From: Trochalopteron elliotii
Lineage: Eukaryota > Chordata > Aves > Passeriformes > Leiothrichidae
Assembly (NCBI GenBank): GCA_024734555.1
Contig: JANPWX010000073.1
Span: 2,804,743-2,868,742 of the forward strand
Direction: 5' to 3'
DNA: 64,000 nucleotides
How positions within the stretch are numbered: the stretch's first letter is position 1; every line of letters starts with the position of its first letter. Both the position numbers and the translations under genes were made by a program. Under the pieces are notes generated by a model. That model saw nothing but the letters and a program-made list of their open reading frames with translations, made no database searches and was not told the DNA's origin. Shown piece by piece: positions 49,417-63,067 of this stretch.

Positions 49417-52400
49417 ATTAATTTAGAGTTGGTGTAATGAGCAGCTTGGAAGAAGAGAATTGGGGTGAAAGAGGAACTGGTGGGGTTAAGTCTGATACTC
49501 TTAGTACCTTGTAATCCTTTCCTTTATTAAGAAACATGAAAGATGCATACTGAATCTTTCTAGTGGGAATACGATACCACCGGTGAGGCTGGGGACACAC
49601 GGTGCTGTCATGCCAGCCAGTGCAGCAGCTACCAGAGGGCTTGGAGGCTTTCTCTGGCAAGAGAGCTCTCAGAACAGAAAGGATACTACAATAGCCTGAA
49701 AAGATCTCATGAACGTTAAACCCCTTGGTATCATTGTCCATGGACTTAGTCCAATAATTGTGTGCCTGTATGACTCTGTTTTGTTCTGCAGCTTTGAAGT
49801 CTAATCCTAATTCCTTCAGGGAGAAAGGCTTGTAAAATGTCTGCTTTTCAGAGAGACAGGGAAATACTACCTTTGATGCAAGCCCTATTGTTGGTCCTGC
49901 TCAGTCCTTCTGATTCACCCCTGCTCCTACCCTGTGCACAGGCATATTGACAGATGAGGGAAGCTGGCAGATGTGCATATTTCCTTGGGATGAGACCGAT
50001 GCTCTGGTTCTCCGTGTCAACCAGAAAGGCCACTTACACCTAATAAAAGGACAACTGTGTGGACATTAATGCATGCACAGGCAAAAAGTCCAGGAGTATT
50101 CGCTTACTTTTCCAAATGAGTTTGCTCTGGCTCCAGTCACACCCTTTGTTTGCTTTGGCCAAACATTCAAGCAGGCAGGCTTGAAAAATAGGGTGTTCAT
50201 ACAGTTTCAGGTAGGGAACTATAAGCTCACTTTTGTACTCACTCTGTAAGTGGTAAGTGCTGTGTGAGATGGCTTTTTGCACATGCTTCTCCACCTCCCT
50301 TGTGCAGGTAAAGGAATCAGCCCAGGAGTTGGCTTGACCTTCTCCGAGTGGTGATGGACTAGCTCTTAAGGAAAAAGAGTGAGAGAAAATCAAACTGCAT
50401 CCCTAACCAGGAAGCTATAGAGTATCAGTAAATCTGGAATTGCATCAAAAATCCTTTTTGTCTTCTAAAAGAAGTCGCCATCTTTTATGATTTCCTAATA
50501 GTGTTTTTTTTTCTCCCTAATCCTGGATGTACCTAACTCACAATGATGTCTTCATCTTTTCTTCCCAATTCTTACTTCAGCTCAATAAATGTCTTTACAA
50601 GGCACACCATTTAAACACATGCATAAGTCCATTTCTGTTAAATGGATCCTGAATTAAAGGTTGAATTTTAATTATATCCTTGAACCTCATTTCATTCACA
50701 CGTTTGAATTTAAGCATGAGCTTGAGTACGTGGTTTGAGGGCTCAAGGCTTAACATTAATGCTGTCAGGATGCAGAAAAACGCTGTTCATCAGCTGTGTG
50801 ACGTGATCCATTGCACTACTTGATGCCACCTATGCTCCCCTGCTCTATATGTCAAGTACTTGAAGCAGCATTGCCCAAGGTAGATAAAAAAGTAGGTTCT
50901 ATTGGGGAAAAATTGCAATCTACAGGTGGACCTTCCAAAGGCAGATAAGGGTATGAATTTGCCAGGTAAATGAATCCTTGAAAATCTCTCCCTACTAATT
51001 GCCAGCCCTTACTTCCCTTAGTGCTGACATGGATGCAAAGAGAAAGGATAGATCTGTCAGCGAGCTGAGAAAGAGTTTAAAGGAACTTCAATCAGAAAGT
51101 TTTGTTTTTCAGATGAATATATATTGTCATGGGTACAAAATGACATTTCCTGAAGTGAAGGCCATTCTCATCCCTATCCAGAGCATTCCAACATTCAGTA
51201 ATATGTGTCTTAATTATGGTGTTTCTGTGTCTAAAAAAGGCTCAGAAATGTCACTTTTCAGAGTTGTATAATCAAGTTGCTCCACCTTGCTATTAGGCAT
51301 GAATGGCAGTCAGTGCTCCAGGGAAGCCTGAAATTGAAAGAGCAGCAGGTGGGGAGCAGTGGGTCAGGATGGGTATGCATTTAGGAGAGCTGTGTGGGGA
51401 GTCCAGAAGTAGAATAGCGGGAAGTGCTGTAAATTGGATTGAACACGTTGCTAGTGGACAGGGTGAAAGATTATACAGCATTTGTCTGTGTGACCGTAAT
51501 GAGCTTTTTTCCCATAAAAGATTTGGGGAGAAAGTACTGTGTATGAATAGGGTCCCTTTAAGAAGCACTTTTAAAAGAGCTCATTTTCGATTCCAATCAT
51601 GTATATGCCCCAGCAAGATGCTTGTAGATCTGAAGAAAACAGCCCAACCCTTTTCTTATCATCTACCAGAGATGACAGACTTTAAAAACTCAATGGCACT
51701 TTCGATAACTTCTAACAAGAACTGGGACTTGCCTGGCTCCATTTGTCTGGTCAAGGCTGTATTTCTGCAATTTATCCCATGGAGATTTTCAGTAGAACCT
51801 TACACTTAGTGTCTAAATTAATGATATTCCTTCCTTTTTGCCATGACAAAAACCACTCTGCACTATATACATTATGCTAAAGTTTTTGTCATGGACACAA
51901 TCTGTAAAAGCTTTTTCAGCTTCATCATTTTGACAAGCTGATTCCATTAAGCCCTTCCCAGTGATCACATTTGTGTGGTGCACATGGGGGAGGTTGTTTG
52001 CTCACATGGTTTTCCCTTCTTTGAAGCTAGGAAACTGTGATCATCTCTCAGGTTACATGTTATGTCTTAGCACTGACCTGTCCCCAGGAAAACGTATTTT
52101 GAGGGAACACAGACATTTTCTGTGTAGCTCTCTTAGTAAATGAGTCTTCTCTGTGGTATACTCCTTAACTTTTCTTTAAGGCTCTTTTAGAGACATGATT
52201 GTAGCTCTTAAATTGTGTAGGTTGGTCTGTTGATATGTTAGCATTAAAAAGCTCTAACACATAAGACATTTCTCAGTATTTTTTACCATTCCACTTGCAC
52301 TGAAATGGAAATAGTTGAGTGCTTTGAATAACAAAGCTCTCTAGTTTTTCTCAAATACATAGTTTACTCAAAATCCTCCAGTGGAGGTTCACCACAGTCT

Positions 52401-53999
52401 GGTGATACCTCTGCCAGATACCTTGCACTATTGAAGGTTTTAAACACTGGTAGTTCTGATCCTGCCATACTGGCAATTGCTAGCTGCTGGTGATTAAAGC
52501 TGGAGCTGATAAATGATAGAGCTGATAATGAAAGAAAAGGATGCTTTATTTTAAAATGCATTCTCTCACAGCATACTTTCTAAGTGAGTTATTTTAATAT
52601 CAGTTTTTGACAATAAGGAAACTTAAGATTTTGTGGCTAAAGCAGATAGGAGCCTGGAGGGGAATCAGATCCCACAAAACCTGTGTTTGTCTTCAAGGAA
52701 CGCTTTTTATCTGCCTTTGCTAAAAATGAACATGGTGTAGAGCTACTTCTTTATTTCATTCTCAGTAGAGCCAGCAGAACATTTTATGCCAATCTCAATG
52801 GTGATGGGCACAGCCACCAGACTTTCTGGGATAATTGTCAGTGCAGAATAGCATTGCCTACAGCCTGCTTTAGCATAAACCCAAAATCTATCTCAGTAGG
52901 CTTCTAAGGGCATTGAAGCATCTCAGATTCATTAATTCATTTATCTGTGCCCCAAACAATAAGGAAATTTTTAAGTGCCTTTTTTTTTCTTTTTTTTTGC
53001 AACTGCTAATAATTTCGCCTTCCTTCCTTGTCGAGGGCATTTCCACAAGATACTCATATTTCTCAAGCTGACAGATTTCTGATTCCCCAGACTGAGTAGC
53101 TGTATATCTCAGCTTCCCATCTTGCATGAACTTTATCTCCCTCATTTAAAATAGCAAAAGCACTGTCTGCATGAACAGACCATTATCCTGGTTGGGTTGT
53201 TAAAGTTACTGTAATGCTGACTTTATTTTCTTGTAACAGTTCTGAACAAAATGTTTCCTTTGAAAGGTCTCAGACCTCTATCCTCCCAACTCCTAATCAC
53301 AGTAATATCCAACCTCAAGGAGTCATTAGTGAAGACTCAAACAATATCCTGTAACAAGTCAGCTATGAAGAAATTGGCATAGTTTATCTCTCTGATTCAT
53401 GTTCATATGAAAATAATGGGTTGCAAAATAAAGGTAGCATTGCTCTTATGCTATACAGTATCCATTGGATCTGAGCCTTTACTCCCCCATCAACACATCT
53501 CCCAAACTAACCCTGAGTATAACTCTGCAGTGACTTATGAGACAGGGTCCATCTACAGAAGTGACAGGTTCTTAGATTATAAAGCCAGTTAATTGTGCTT
53601 CTTCTTAAACTGGCTCACCTATAAATCTCTATTTGGTCATGGTAAGCTGTTGCCTTTTTAGATAACTGGGAAAATGATATAATGATTATATTCAAATCCA
53701 ACCCTTAAAGAGGGGTTTACATTTCTGGACCAAATGGATGCAGTCACCTGTGTAAACTGAGTTTGGATGAGTTCTTGGAGTTGTTTGGTTTTGGTTTCAT
53801 TTTTGTGAAATGGACACTTAGCTTTGCAGGAAAGCTGATAAGTAACATAAACTATGTCTCACCACTAAGAGACTTTGTAAAATCTTGGTGTTGGCTGTTT
53901 GGTTTGGGCTTCAGCAATCAAATGGATTGTCTTCACAGAAAGGAGCATGCAGGCGGCTTTTCAGTTTTCTATGAGGATTTTTCTTCTCATTTGATGTGA
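49417..53999. other. Non-genic stretch
   Basis: It contains a CTCF-like 12-mer at 49629-49640. It also holds a 168-codon frame at 51303-51809, which has no domain, no signal peptide and no splice context and is within chance length. T-rich simple sequence lies near 52980-53000. Confidence 0.5.
49629..49640 (+). promoter_or_regulatory. CTCF-like core motif
   Basis: CTACCAGAGGGC matches the CTCF core CCASYAGRKGGC at 11 of 12 positions. It lies about 210 bp beyond the forkhead/GATA array. Single core matches are common; occupancy is unknown. Confidence 0.25.
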
Positions 54000-54215
54000 T
54001 ACAGGTTCTAAACTGGGAATCAAAAGATGTGAGTTCATATCATAGTTCTGCCTTAGTATTGACCAGCTTCGAGATCAGTTTAGCTTTCTCTTCTTCCCTT
54101 TTTACATTCCGTAAATTGGGAATAAGGAGAACTACCCCATAAAGCAAAAGGTGACATTTCACTTGTTGGGCGTTTGTTTGGGATTTTTTTACAAGTAAAG
54201 CTCTTGAGATTATGT
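54000..54215 (+). mobile_element. MIR ancient SINE remnant
   Basis: Plus-oriented MIR features appear in order: GTGAGTTCATATCATAGTTC then TGCC (the 'gggttcgaatcctggctctgcc' block), TTGACCAGCTTCGAGATCAG, CATTCCGTAAATTGGGAATA ('catctgtaaaatggggataa'), ACTACCCCATA ('acctacctcata'), and GTAAAGCTCTTGAGATTAT ('gtaaagcgcttagagat'). The order is collinear over about 200 bp, which makes it the best preserved ancient SINE here. Confidence 0.65.
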
Positions 54216-54727
54216 ATATTGATCTTCACAACTTTAAGTCACATTAATTGCTCTCTGGATGAGTTGTATAGATGTGGATAACCTGTACTGTGTTAGGGAA
54301 AACTGGGAAGCTTGGAAAATCTGAGAAATAATTCAGACTTTCACAAAACATATCCCACAATTCAGTTATAAATATTATTTTTACTTGTTGACTGAGTCAG
54401 CTAATGAAATTACCAGGCTGAGATAGTCCAAGATGTTTTGGTTTTTCAGGAGAGGAAGTTCAGGACTGGAATAAGAGTGTCACTTCTAAGCTAAGTCCCA
54501 CTAGAGAAGGTGCTAGGTACTTGCAGTGTGACTTCCTTTATATTATGTCTGACTTTTCCCTTCAATTACATCTTGCAATAATTTGGTTCAGTCAATTATC
54601 CTGTCTTGTCCTCTATCTATATTATCAGATGGATACTCCAGTAAAGATAGAAGAGTTGGTGAAAAATTCCATCTAAGCTACTCCACTGTTGCTCAACTTA
54701 ATAAACTCCCTGTAGCATCACCTTGGT

Positions 54728-54745
54728 GGGGAGGGTCAGGGAGGG
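54728..54745 (+). other. G-quadruplex candidate
   Basis: Four G runs (4, 3, 3 and 3 bases) have loops A, TCA and A. Confidence 0.7.
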
Positions 54746-56266
54746 AGGCATATCAAAGTTAAACTGATACAAGGACTCAAGAGGGGAGGTGGTTTGAATA
54801 TATTGGCAGTAAAACTTAGAATTAGTAACAGATTCCTATAAAGCAACATCATGTTTGGTGATAAGAGGGATCAGGTTCTGTGGTAAGAGACTGCATTCTT
54901 GACACTTCAGCCACTCATCCCCATATAAAAGAGCAATGAAAAGTTTGGTTGCCCTGAAACTCAGTTTTCAGGGCATGCATCACAGAAGTAACAGCATACT
55001 ACAGAATACGCTGTTCTCATACCAAATATGAAATGGAGAGTATTGTTCCCAGAAGTTATTTTAGTGGAGCTTTATAAGGTAGTTTTGATTTATTTTAATA
55101 GTCAGAAAGTGAGAAGAAATAGGTGAAAGATAACTTCCAAAGTATTGATTATGGCCTTGTAGGAAAAAAACACCTTCTGGAAAACTCAGAAGAAACACAT
55201 ACTTAACCTGTCTTTGTAGATGTTGAGGGCTTAACACTGCATACAGAGGTACAGCTGCATGACCCTGGTGACTTCAGTGTGTCTGCAGGGGTTTAAAGGC
55301 AAGTAAAATCCTTCTGTAATGCTTTTAGTCTTGTTCCAAGTGTTGTGTACTCTCCCAAGAACCCAGCTCATGTTCAAAGCAGTACAAATTTTAAAAAAAT
55401 GAGCACAAGCCATATGCTCTCTTATCGTTCAAGGATTTGCTGCTCTTGTCTATGGTATCTGTCCGGTTAAGATATTCCTATAGGTCTTCATGGAGTCAGG
55501 TTGTGATTTCTTCATGGACAGGCAGTCAAGAAAACATCCTGACAGTTTCTTTAAATTATTGTGGCAATGGATTTGATATGGTCACACTTTTCCATAATGA
55601 TCTTGCTGCCACTTTGCTCCTGATTTAACAAACACCCTCATTGTCAAGTCCTAAACCATGCAGCTCTCACCAAAGAGAGCAAGCTGGATTTTTGAAGTGC
55701 AGTGTAGCCACAGCCTGGGGCTTGCCAGAGCTCTGCTCATACCCTTTGTGCTCCACCAGCCATGGATGATGCAGACCCCCACATCCCTGCACAGCCCTCC
55801 AGCCCCCTTGCAGCTCAGGCTTAGCAGTGTTCCCCACTCCAGCCCAACCTGTTCTCCAGATATTGCAGTATTTGTACACTCAGCCAGTGCCCTTTAGTTC
55901 TGCTCTGCAGTAGTGCCATCAGGGGAAAATGATATATCAGAGTACTTATGTCCCAAATTGAATGTTAGTCAGATGTTAAAATGAAAGAAATATTATGGAG
56001 AGTCAGCACGTCTCAGTGTGGAAATAAATTACGTACAGTGTCATGGCTCTTGGGACCACATATGATCCAAAGACACCATTTAGAGAAGTGATCACAACAC
56101 CACTGGATTGATCAGTTCATGATGGAGAAACATTAGTACCCAGAAAGCAAATAATAATTAGCAGTAGAAAACTCCCAACCAGTAACTTAAACTCATCTTT
56201 CAGGGTCACTTCCTCACATTAGTAGCCTATTTGTATGTATCAGTAGATTTTATAGCAATTATCTCC

Positions 56267-56304
56267 TTATTAATAATAACTTTACTAATTGCTATTATTA
56301 ATAA
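56267..56304. repeat. Perfect 12-bp inverted repeat, 14-nt loop
   Basis: TTATTAATAATA (56267-56278) pairs with TATTATTAATAA (56293-56304). All stem pairs are A-T. It could form a cruciform, or offer symmetric homeodomain cores. Confidence 0.85.
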
Positions 56305-59300
56305 AGATGCATTTAGTTCCTAGTACCTTAATTTCTCAGTTTAACATTTTGGTCACTCAAGTATCATCTGCCTAAATAATTTAGTATTATTTCAGTGTAT
56401 TTTCTCATGCTGTGCAGTCCAGTTTTGGAACAGCAGAATTTAGGACAGGTACTTGAGAGGGTGTAGGGAACAGGGATCATGCACTGGGACTGCAAACCTC
56501 CAAGCAGGGAAGCAAAGATGCTTCACAGCTTATCCACCTTGCAATAAGGAGAGCATGGCTTCATGTGGGTACGGTGTAACACAGCAGATCCAGCTTGTGA
56601 GCTGCCACTTCAACCACACTCCCTCAGAACAGAAAATTCACCTACAGGTGTAAAGAGAGCCAAGACATAATTTTGAAGGTCTGATCCTGACAGGCAGCCA
56701 GAACCTTTAGGTATATATCCTTGTGTATTTAGATATGTTTTCTGTTTTCTTCTTTTTAAGGTTTCAAAGCTGAGTTCTAAGTGCCAAGAGAAACCAAAAC
56801 AAAATATTTTATAAAATGGAAATGCCCAAATTGCTTTTGGACCATAAAGAGAGCTCATCTGGTCAACTGCTGACTTCTTTCTTTTGCAAGAGTGAACAGG
56901 GAGCAGGATCTGTGCTGGGTGGGAACAACCCAATCTCAATGCAACCATTATTCTTCCAGTGCCATCTTTGCTCCTTCACAGTCTCTTGATGGGAGTGCAC
57001 ACAGCCACACAGTGAGGGAGAAGGGGATCAGGAGCCTGGGAAGGATTACAGACAGGAGCAGGCAGCAGCTGCCACCAGAGCAGTGAAGCTGGCCTGCAGC
57101 ACAACCCCCTTGGGCAGTCAGAAGTGGGCATTGGGAGTTAGTTTGACAGTGGCCACCCCTTCCCAGATATTCTGTTCCCAGGATTAGTCCCCTAGCAGTG
57201 ACCCATTGCCCAGGGTGGTGCTGGGCAGCAGGAACAGGGCAGTGCTGTGGCTCTGGGAGTTAGTGCTGGACAGCTTCCTTCTGCCAGCAGGCTGAGCTGG
57301 AAGCTGCACCGAGCACCTGCCAATGAAATGTCCTGGTTTCACTTATTGTAGCAAATCCCTCAAAGATGTAGTCAGTGGTTAGGGTTGCAGAAAGATAAAA
57401 GTAGTACTGTTCCAGGCCATCTTTTAAGTCAAGATGCACGTCAAAAATGCTACATTTACATTATAAAACAAGAATGTATTTAACCTTTCTTCTTCCTCAC
57501 TTTTTGCTAGCTTTGCCCTCACTCTGAGCCCCTTAAAGCAACTGCTGCTGAAGCTGTATTGTACTGTTGCTTCCAGGGAACTCTCCTGCTCTTCTTTTAT
57601 AGATGTTTTCCTCTGAGGTGCTTTATATAGAGACTTTTCTTGACTGAAGTTCTTCTTAGGGAGCAAGAGACCTCCAATGGATGTTAATTAGAGTTCAGTT
57701 TCCAGATGCAAAAGATTACTGTTCTTATTTCATCTGTCTCATTGTTTTCACTGAGAACAGCTGTTAGTACTTACTTTGAGCTGAGTTACCTGTGGAATGA
57801 GTCAGCTTGATGTCTTTTTGAATTAGCTTACATATACATGAAAGCCCAAATTTGGATTGGATTAATTTCTTTTGTCTTATCAAAACATATTATCCAGCTT
57901 TCCTGGCAAGTAGAGTGTGCTGAAAAATCTATTCCATCAAGATTTGTCTTTTGTGTTTTCTAGTTGTGGGTCCATGAAGTTTTCTGGTTTATTAAAGCAT
58001 TTTTGTGTCCGTGCATGTGTAATGCTCATTTAAAGTCTACATTTCCCAGTACATATTTCTCAATGTGAAAAAGACAAGGCTAAAATTTTAGCCATTCTTA
58101 ATTGCAAAAGAAAATTTTAAAGCCTCCTTTTACTACACTTAACAGCCAAAACTTAACAATGCTATTAAATACACTATTGACATTAGACTAGTGAAAGAAA
58201 ATGTAGGCTTGAGCTGTGTCATAGTTCCTTTGCAGTATGTGTTAAGGTAGGCTGCAAAGCATTCTGTCATCAAACTTGAGAGAGGAAATAGCCAGTTACC
58301 TTTTCTATTACCTTTAGTGGACCATAGCTTCTGAACAAACTCTGTCTTCGGAAAATGAGTGATGGAAATATTATCAATAAATTTTGATTCAAAATTGTTG
58401 TCAAGTCATCACTGCATTCTTTACAGAACCACAGTTTGGCTGCTTATTTCATTAAAAAGAGCATATGCAGCTCTAGTTGAGTAGATTTTTTTTCAAATTC
58501 TTTCACGATACATAACAAAAATACATATACATGTGGCAATGCATGCAGATGTGCTAATTCCAGTGTACATAGAAAAGCTTCTTGTCTTTTCCTAAAGATC
58601 ATTTTATTTTGATTCTCCAGTATTGCAGACTAAGGGTTTACACATGGCTGTATAACTGGTTCTCAAGCTGTATTTGCAGTGTCCTCTCCCATATGAGCTT
58701 TCTCTCTCCCTGCAATAAGCTGTCAGATGTAAAACCATCTCCTCAGTTCATCTCTTTCCAAGCACTAGCTCGACTGAGTGATATTCATTTCCTATCTTAT
58801 TGAACACAGTAGCCAGCCCTTTACTCATTCTTGCACAAATGAAGGAGTCCATGAGGACAAGGGCTGGGCTGTGGAGCTTCCTCTTCTGGTAGGCATGCAG
58901 AGGTGAAGATGCAGAGGAAAAAAAGGAATGTGCCCTGTTAGCCCTTTGCAAAGCCTTGCTTAATTTCAAAAGGATTGGGCCCATGCATGGGTCAAGATCT
59001 GCTGAACTGCTTTTTGTCTGATGTGCATTTTGGACCATGAGTGTGCTGTGACACACTGCTTGAGCACGTGTCAGTATCAGTCCCCAAGCAGACACCATTG
59101 TGCAGTGAAGCCTGTTACTCTGAAACTCCAGATATTTTGACTGCTAAAGGAGGTGGTCACTTCAAGTAGAATGACCACAGGGAAAAAAAAAAAAAAGGGA
59201 GAACTTGAAGGTCATTTTCCTCTCTGCGTTGCCACGTTGCTTTTCCTGATGTGGCCCCTTACCTTGCGTGTGACATCTGTGGCTAAGGTGTTGTCATATT

Positions 59301-61873
59301 TCTGGTATGCTAACATAACATTTGACTGCCTTCCTCTGCATTCTTGTAATTAACTCCTAATATTAAAGCAGTTTCCATCTCTGGATTCCTCGGCAAGCTG
59401 ATTGAAAGGCGATTTAATTGCACAGCATTGCCAAGAAACATGTTAGGTGATTGCTGGCTGTAGTAACAAGTAATGTGAAGGTAATAGAAGATATCACAGG
59501 GACTAAGATTTTGCTGGCCATTAGCAGAGGTGACTTCAAAAAGCAGATGATAATTAGTATAGATTTCACTGAACCAAGTTTCCATCTGCTGCTAGTCACT
59601 GGATTTTGAGCTGCTCTCCTATTAAAGATTTGCATGTATGTTCCTGGATTCTCCATGGAAAGGACACTTAGGGGGAAAGGGTATAAATCAACAAATAACT
59701 GTGTAACCTGCAGAAATATAAATCTATGTAGATTAATCCATGTTTCCTAAATTGCATACTAGATTGTAATTCAATCAAAGGGTAGGGGTCATGTGACGTT
59801 TATGAACATTTATGGATGGTATAAGCACTCAGATTAAATGTCAAACCTGGTATTCAGTTTAGAATCACGTATTATTGTTATTCATTAATATATAAAAACA
59901 ACAATTATATTCACTAAAATCCTCAATTTAATTTTGCTGTAATCTGTCTCTGCTGTGTCAGAGATGTAGTGCAGTCTGTTTGCCCCCTCAGATCATTTAA
60001 AGAGTTCCACTGAGTTTCAGCCCAGTCTGCTCTTTCCCCCCAGCACGGCACTGGCTCCATTTGGCCCACTCTGAACTGAGGAATTCTCTGGTAAATTATT
60101 TTCTTTATCTTCCACTGGGATTAAATTTTACTTTTCATACTGAGTGGATGTAGTGCACCCAGAAAGGGAGGGGAGGCAAAACTCTGGATCTTAGATCCAA
60201 TTCACTGCGTGTATTACACACGATAAAGCTGTGGCCCTCACTGGTTCCGTATCAGTAAAGGGTGAAAATGCTTTGAGGCAAGAACAGTCATTTTAGGATT
60301 ATCTAAATTTGTTGTCAGTCCTTCAAGCCTGCTTCTTCCCAGTCTGGGGCTAAAGGACTGACATTGCTCACCTTGGTGGAGTGCATTACATCAGAGAGAT
60401 CCTAAATCACTTCGCAAAAATGGAGCAAAATTGCTGTCCCAATTTACTGCTAAGAAGGTACTTGAAGCAGGTTACCTCAAGCCACTTAGCAAATAAAGTG
60501 TAAGAAGCAACTGAATGCCAATTGCAGAAATTACTTTGGCACCTAAGATGTTAGTGTTGTTGAAAGGAAGCAATGCTTAAGCTAACCAAGGTAATATATT
60601 TCATCACAGCTTACAGCCAAAGTTTTGCTGACTTCCAATGGGCTTCAACATGAATGCCTCAGTCACTTTTGAAAATTGTAGTTAGCCTCATAAATCTATT
60701 ATCTGCTTATATAGTGTAACTCATACCAGTTTTCACCATCTTAACTTCCCATAAATAGAAATTCTTCAGTGTTTAGGAACCTTATTCTCATTAAACTCGG
60801 AGAGACTAGATTTCTAAATAGCCTTAACATGTAGACCTTGCTTGTCTCCTAGTCACTGTGATTTAAATAGAATTTATTCATGTAGCAAAGAAAGAGAAAA
60901 GAAGAAGAACCTAACCACAATGAAGCAAGGGCAGGTTTAAGATTAGCCCTTGGCTATTCTGTTCAATGGCCAAAACATCTTCCAAGTAATAATGATTAAT
61001 TAACACTCGGAATTCAATATAAAAAAAAAGATCAATGGATTCCATTTCTCCATTTCACCAAACAGAGCCATAGTGGCTTGAAAACAAGCAACATAAATAG
61101 AAACAGGTAACTACTCTGGTTTTAACATAGAGTCATGGGGAAAATGGTCAGCTTTCTTCAACTTCATTTTCTTATGTTGTTATATAATAATATATCTTGA
61201 AGGAATCTACTGTGTTAATCTAATGTAATTAGGTTAAATGTCTCTAGTGACCAACAGTGCCATATGATAAGAAGTTTCACTCCAGCATTTTAATGGTTCA
61301 GGTTCTGCTCATGGTTTCAATTAAGTCAGCATGATTGCACAGGGCAGTGAGAACAGGATTTGGCCCATTTCTCTCCTGCATACGTGTTCTGCAGTTATCT
61401 AACGTGGAATGAATCATAGCTTCCTCAGACACATTTTGTTTTTCCAGTACTTTACAGGGAAAGTTTTGTTTTCATATATTTTCTTTTGAACAAAACCGGT
61501 AATCAAGTGTCCAGACCAATTGCAATAATTTTAAAAAGTAGGGTGTTTCAGTTCTGTGATTTTGCTGGATTCTAGTTTGCAGCTTCTAGTATATCGTGCC
61601 TGTCGATAATTACCCTACAGTTTTAATTAGGCAGGACAATCTTGTTCACTTCTTAGAGCAAATTTGTTGGTAATGTTAGTGTAAGTCATTACTCAGCACC
61701 TCCAGAATCTCAGGCCATAATTTGTAGAATTCTTTGGCATCCATGTTGTCAAAATTGCTCGATGCTTTCCCTTAAGAGACCTTGTTTTATGTTGCTTATA
61801 ACAGAGCCAAACTCTAACCTCAGCCTAAAATTTTCCATTCTGTGTTTTTTTTCCCCATACTGGATGCCTCCCA

Positions 61874-61874
<1 letters not shown>

Positions 61875-61904
<30 letters not shown>

Positions 61905-61919
61905 TCTTTTTTTTTTTTT
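61875..61919. repeat. T-rich tract with 11-bp period
   Basis: T9-C-T10-C-T10-C-T13: single C interruptions at 61884, 61895 and 61906 are exactly 11 bp apart. A simple repeat of this type expands by slippage of an 11-bp unit. Confidence 0.88.
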
Positions 61920-62602
61920 ACTCTGGGACTCCAAGGCACATTCTTTGGCTCAGACCTCTTGTCTCAGGTTCTTCACTGGTTTGCAGCTCACTGTCCCATA
62001 TGCCCAAATCCCTGAAAGAAATACTATCCAACTACAAGCCCCTAACAGTGCTTCACTATCATCTATTACAGATGAGTCCATAGATGTCCATGGTTAAGTC
62101 TTCAGGAGAAATGTAACAGGAAAATAAGGGGTACGTGCGTAGGAAATGAGATTTTTCTCCACCAGGAGAACTTCCCTGTTACAGTTCATTAGAATAATGG
62201 ATTCTTGAAAGCAAGATAGTGACCTTCTCTCTGCCAGCTTGATCTTGCCCTTCCTTTCATTTTATGTCATTTCAGCTTTTCAGTCTGGGTAGAATCCATC
62301 CTGTCTTCCGTCTCATGCAAATCTTCCTTACATGTGGGAGGAGACAGCTCCTTTAAAGAGAAATTTACTGTTAAAAGGGCCTCTCTGGGTGGCCTGTCCA
62401 AAAGATGCTATAAGCATCTTGTTTCCTGCCCTGCAGTTTTTAGGATTGTCTCTGCTCTTTGCTGTATTTCCTCCACCTCCCTTGCAAACCAAGCACTGGA
62501 TTTGTACACATGCTTTCTCTCATGCCATCCACTACCAGGACCATAATTCCCACAAATAATAGCTACAACTCTGAACAGATTTTCTGCCTGCCTTCCCTCT
62601 CG

Positions 62603-62624
62603 CTCTCTCTCTCTCTCTCTCTCT
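62603..62624. repeat. (CT)11 microsatellite
   Basis: Eleven uninterrupted CT repeats inside a longer pyrimidine-rich run (about 62589-62624, broken by one G at 62602). Confidence 0.95.
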
Positions 62625-63043
62625 GCTGTGGCAGCTCCTCTCTTTCCCTTCACTTTCTTAACTCAGGTTTATATTCTTCTGAGCTTTTTAATTGCTTTGA
62701 GGAATGACAGAGCTAATTTCTCCCTGTAACTAGACAGGAAGCAGAAGCTGAGGGCCATGTCTTAAGTCCTGGAGTACACCACATGGATCCCATGGTCGTT
62801 TTCCACTGTGCCCCTGGTCCCCTGATAACAATCTTATGGAGAGCACTGCCTGGCCTGACTACCCAATTTTTTTTTTCAGTTTAGCAAAGGGAAGGGGAGG
62901 CAGGACTGATTTGTAGTTTTGAACATTTGGGGAGCATCTGCCTTTGTTTTCTGTGTCCAACAGGAGTGTGTCTTCTTGTTACAATTCAGAGCATCAGGCT
63001 TTGATTAATTTTGTTTATTGCTTCATCCCAGGTTATTATGTTT

Positions 63044-63067
63044 TGGAAATAAATATGGAAATAAATA
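63044..63067. repeat. 12-bp perfect tandem duplication
   Basis: TGGAAATAAATA is repeated head to tail. Each copy supplies an AATAAA hexamer, and a third occurs shortly after at about 63076. Confidence 0.88.

Larger units (their letters stand above)
54216..61874. other. Non-genic stretch
   Basis: No gene was recognised. It contains a quadruplex motif (54728-54745), a hairpin (56267-56304), GC-richer patches (55690-55900 and 57090-57320) and an A14 run near 59184. A weak MIR-like pattern at about 60435-60520 is too degraded to call. Confidence 0.5.

Noticed and set aside
51303..51809. 168-codon plus-strand frame
   Set aside because: About one such frame is expected by chance in 64 kb at this composition. 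There is no recognisable domain, repeat, signal peptide or splice context.
60435..60520. Another MIR-like remnant
   Set aside because: A few words match in order (TGTCCCAATTTACT, GGTTACCTCAAGCCACTTAG), but too much is lost to separate it from chance.
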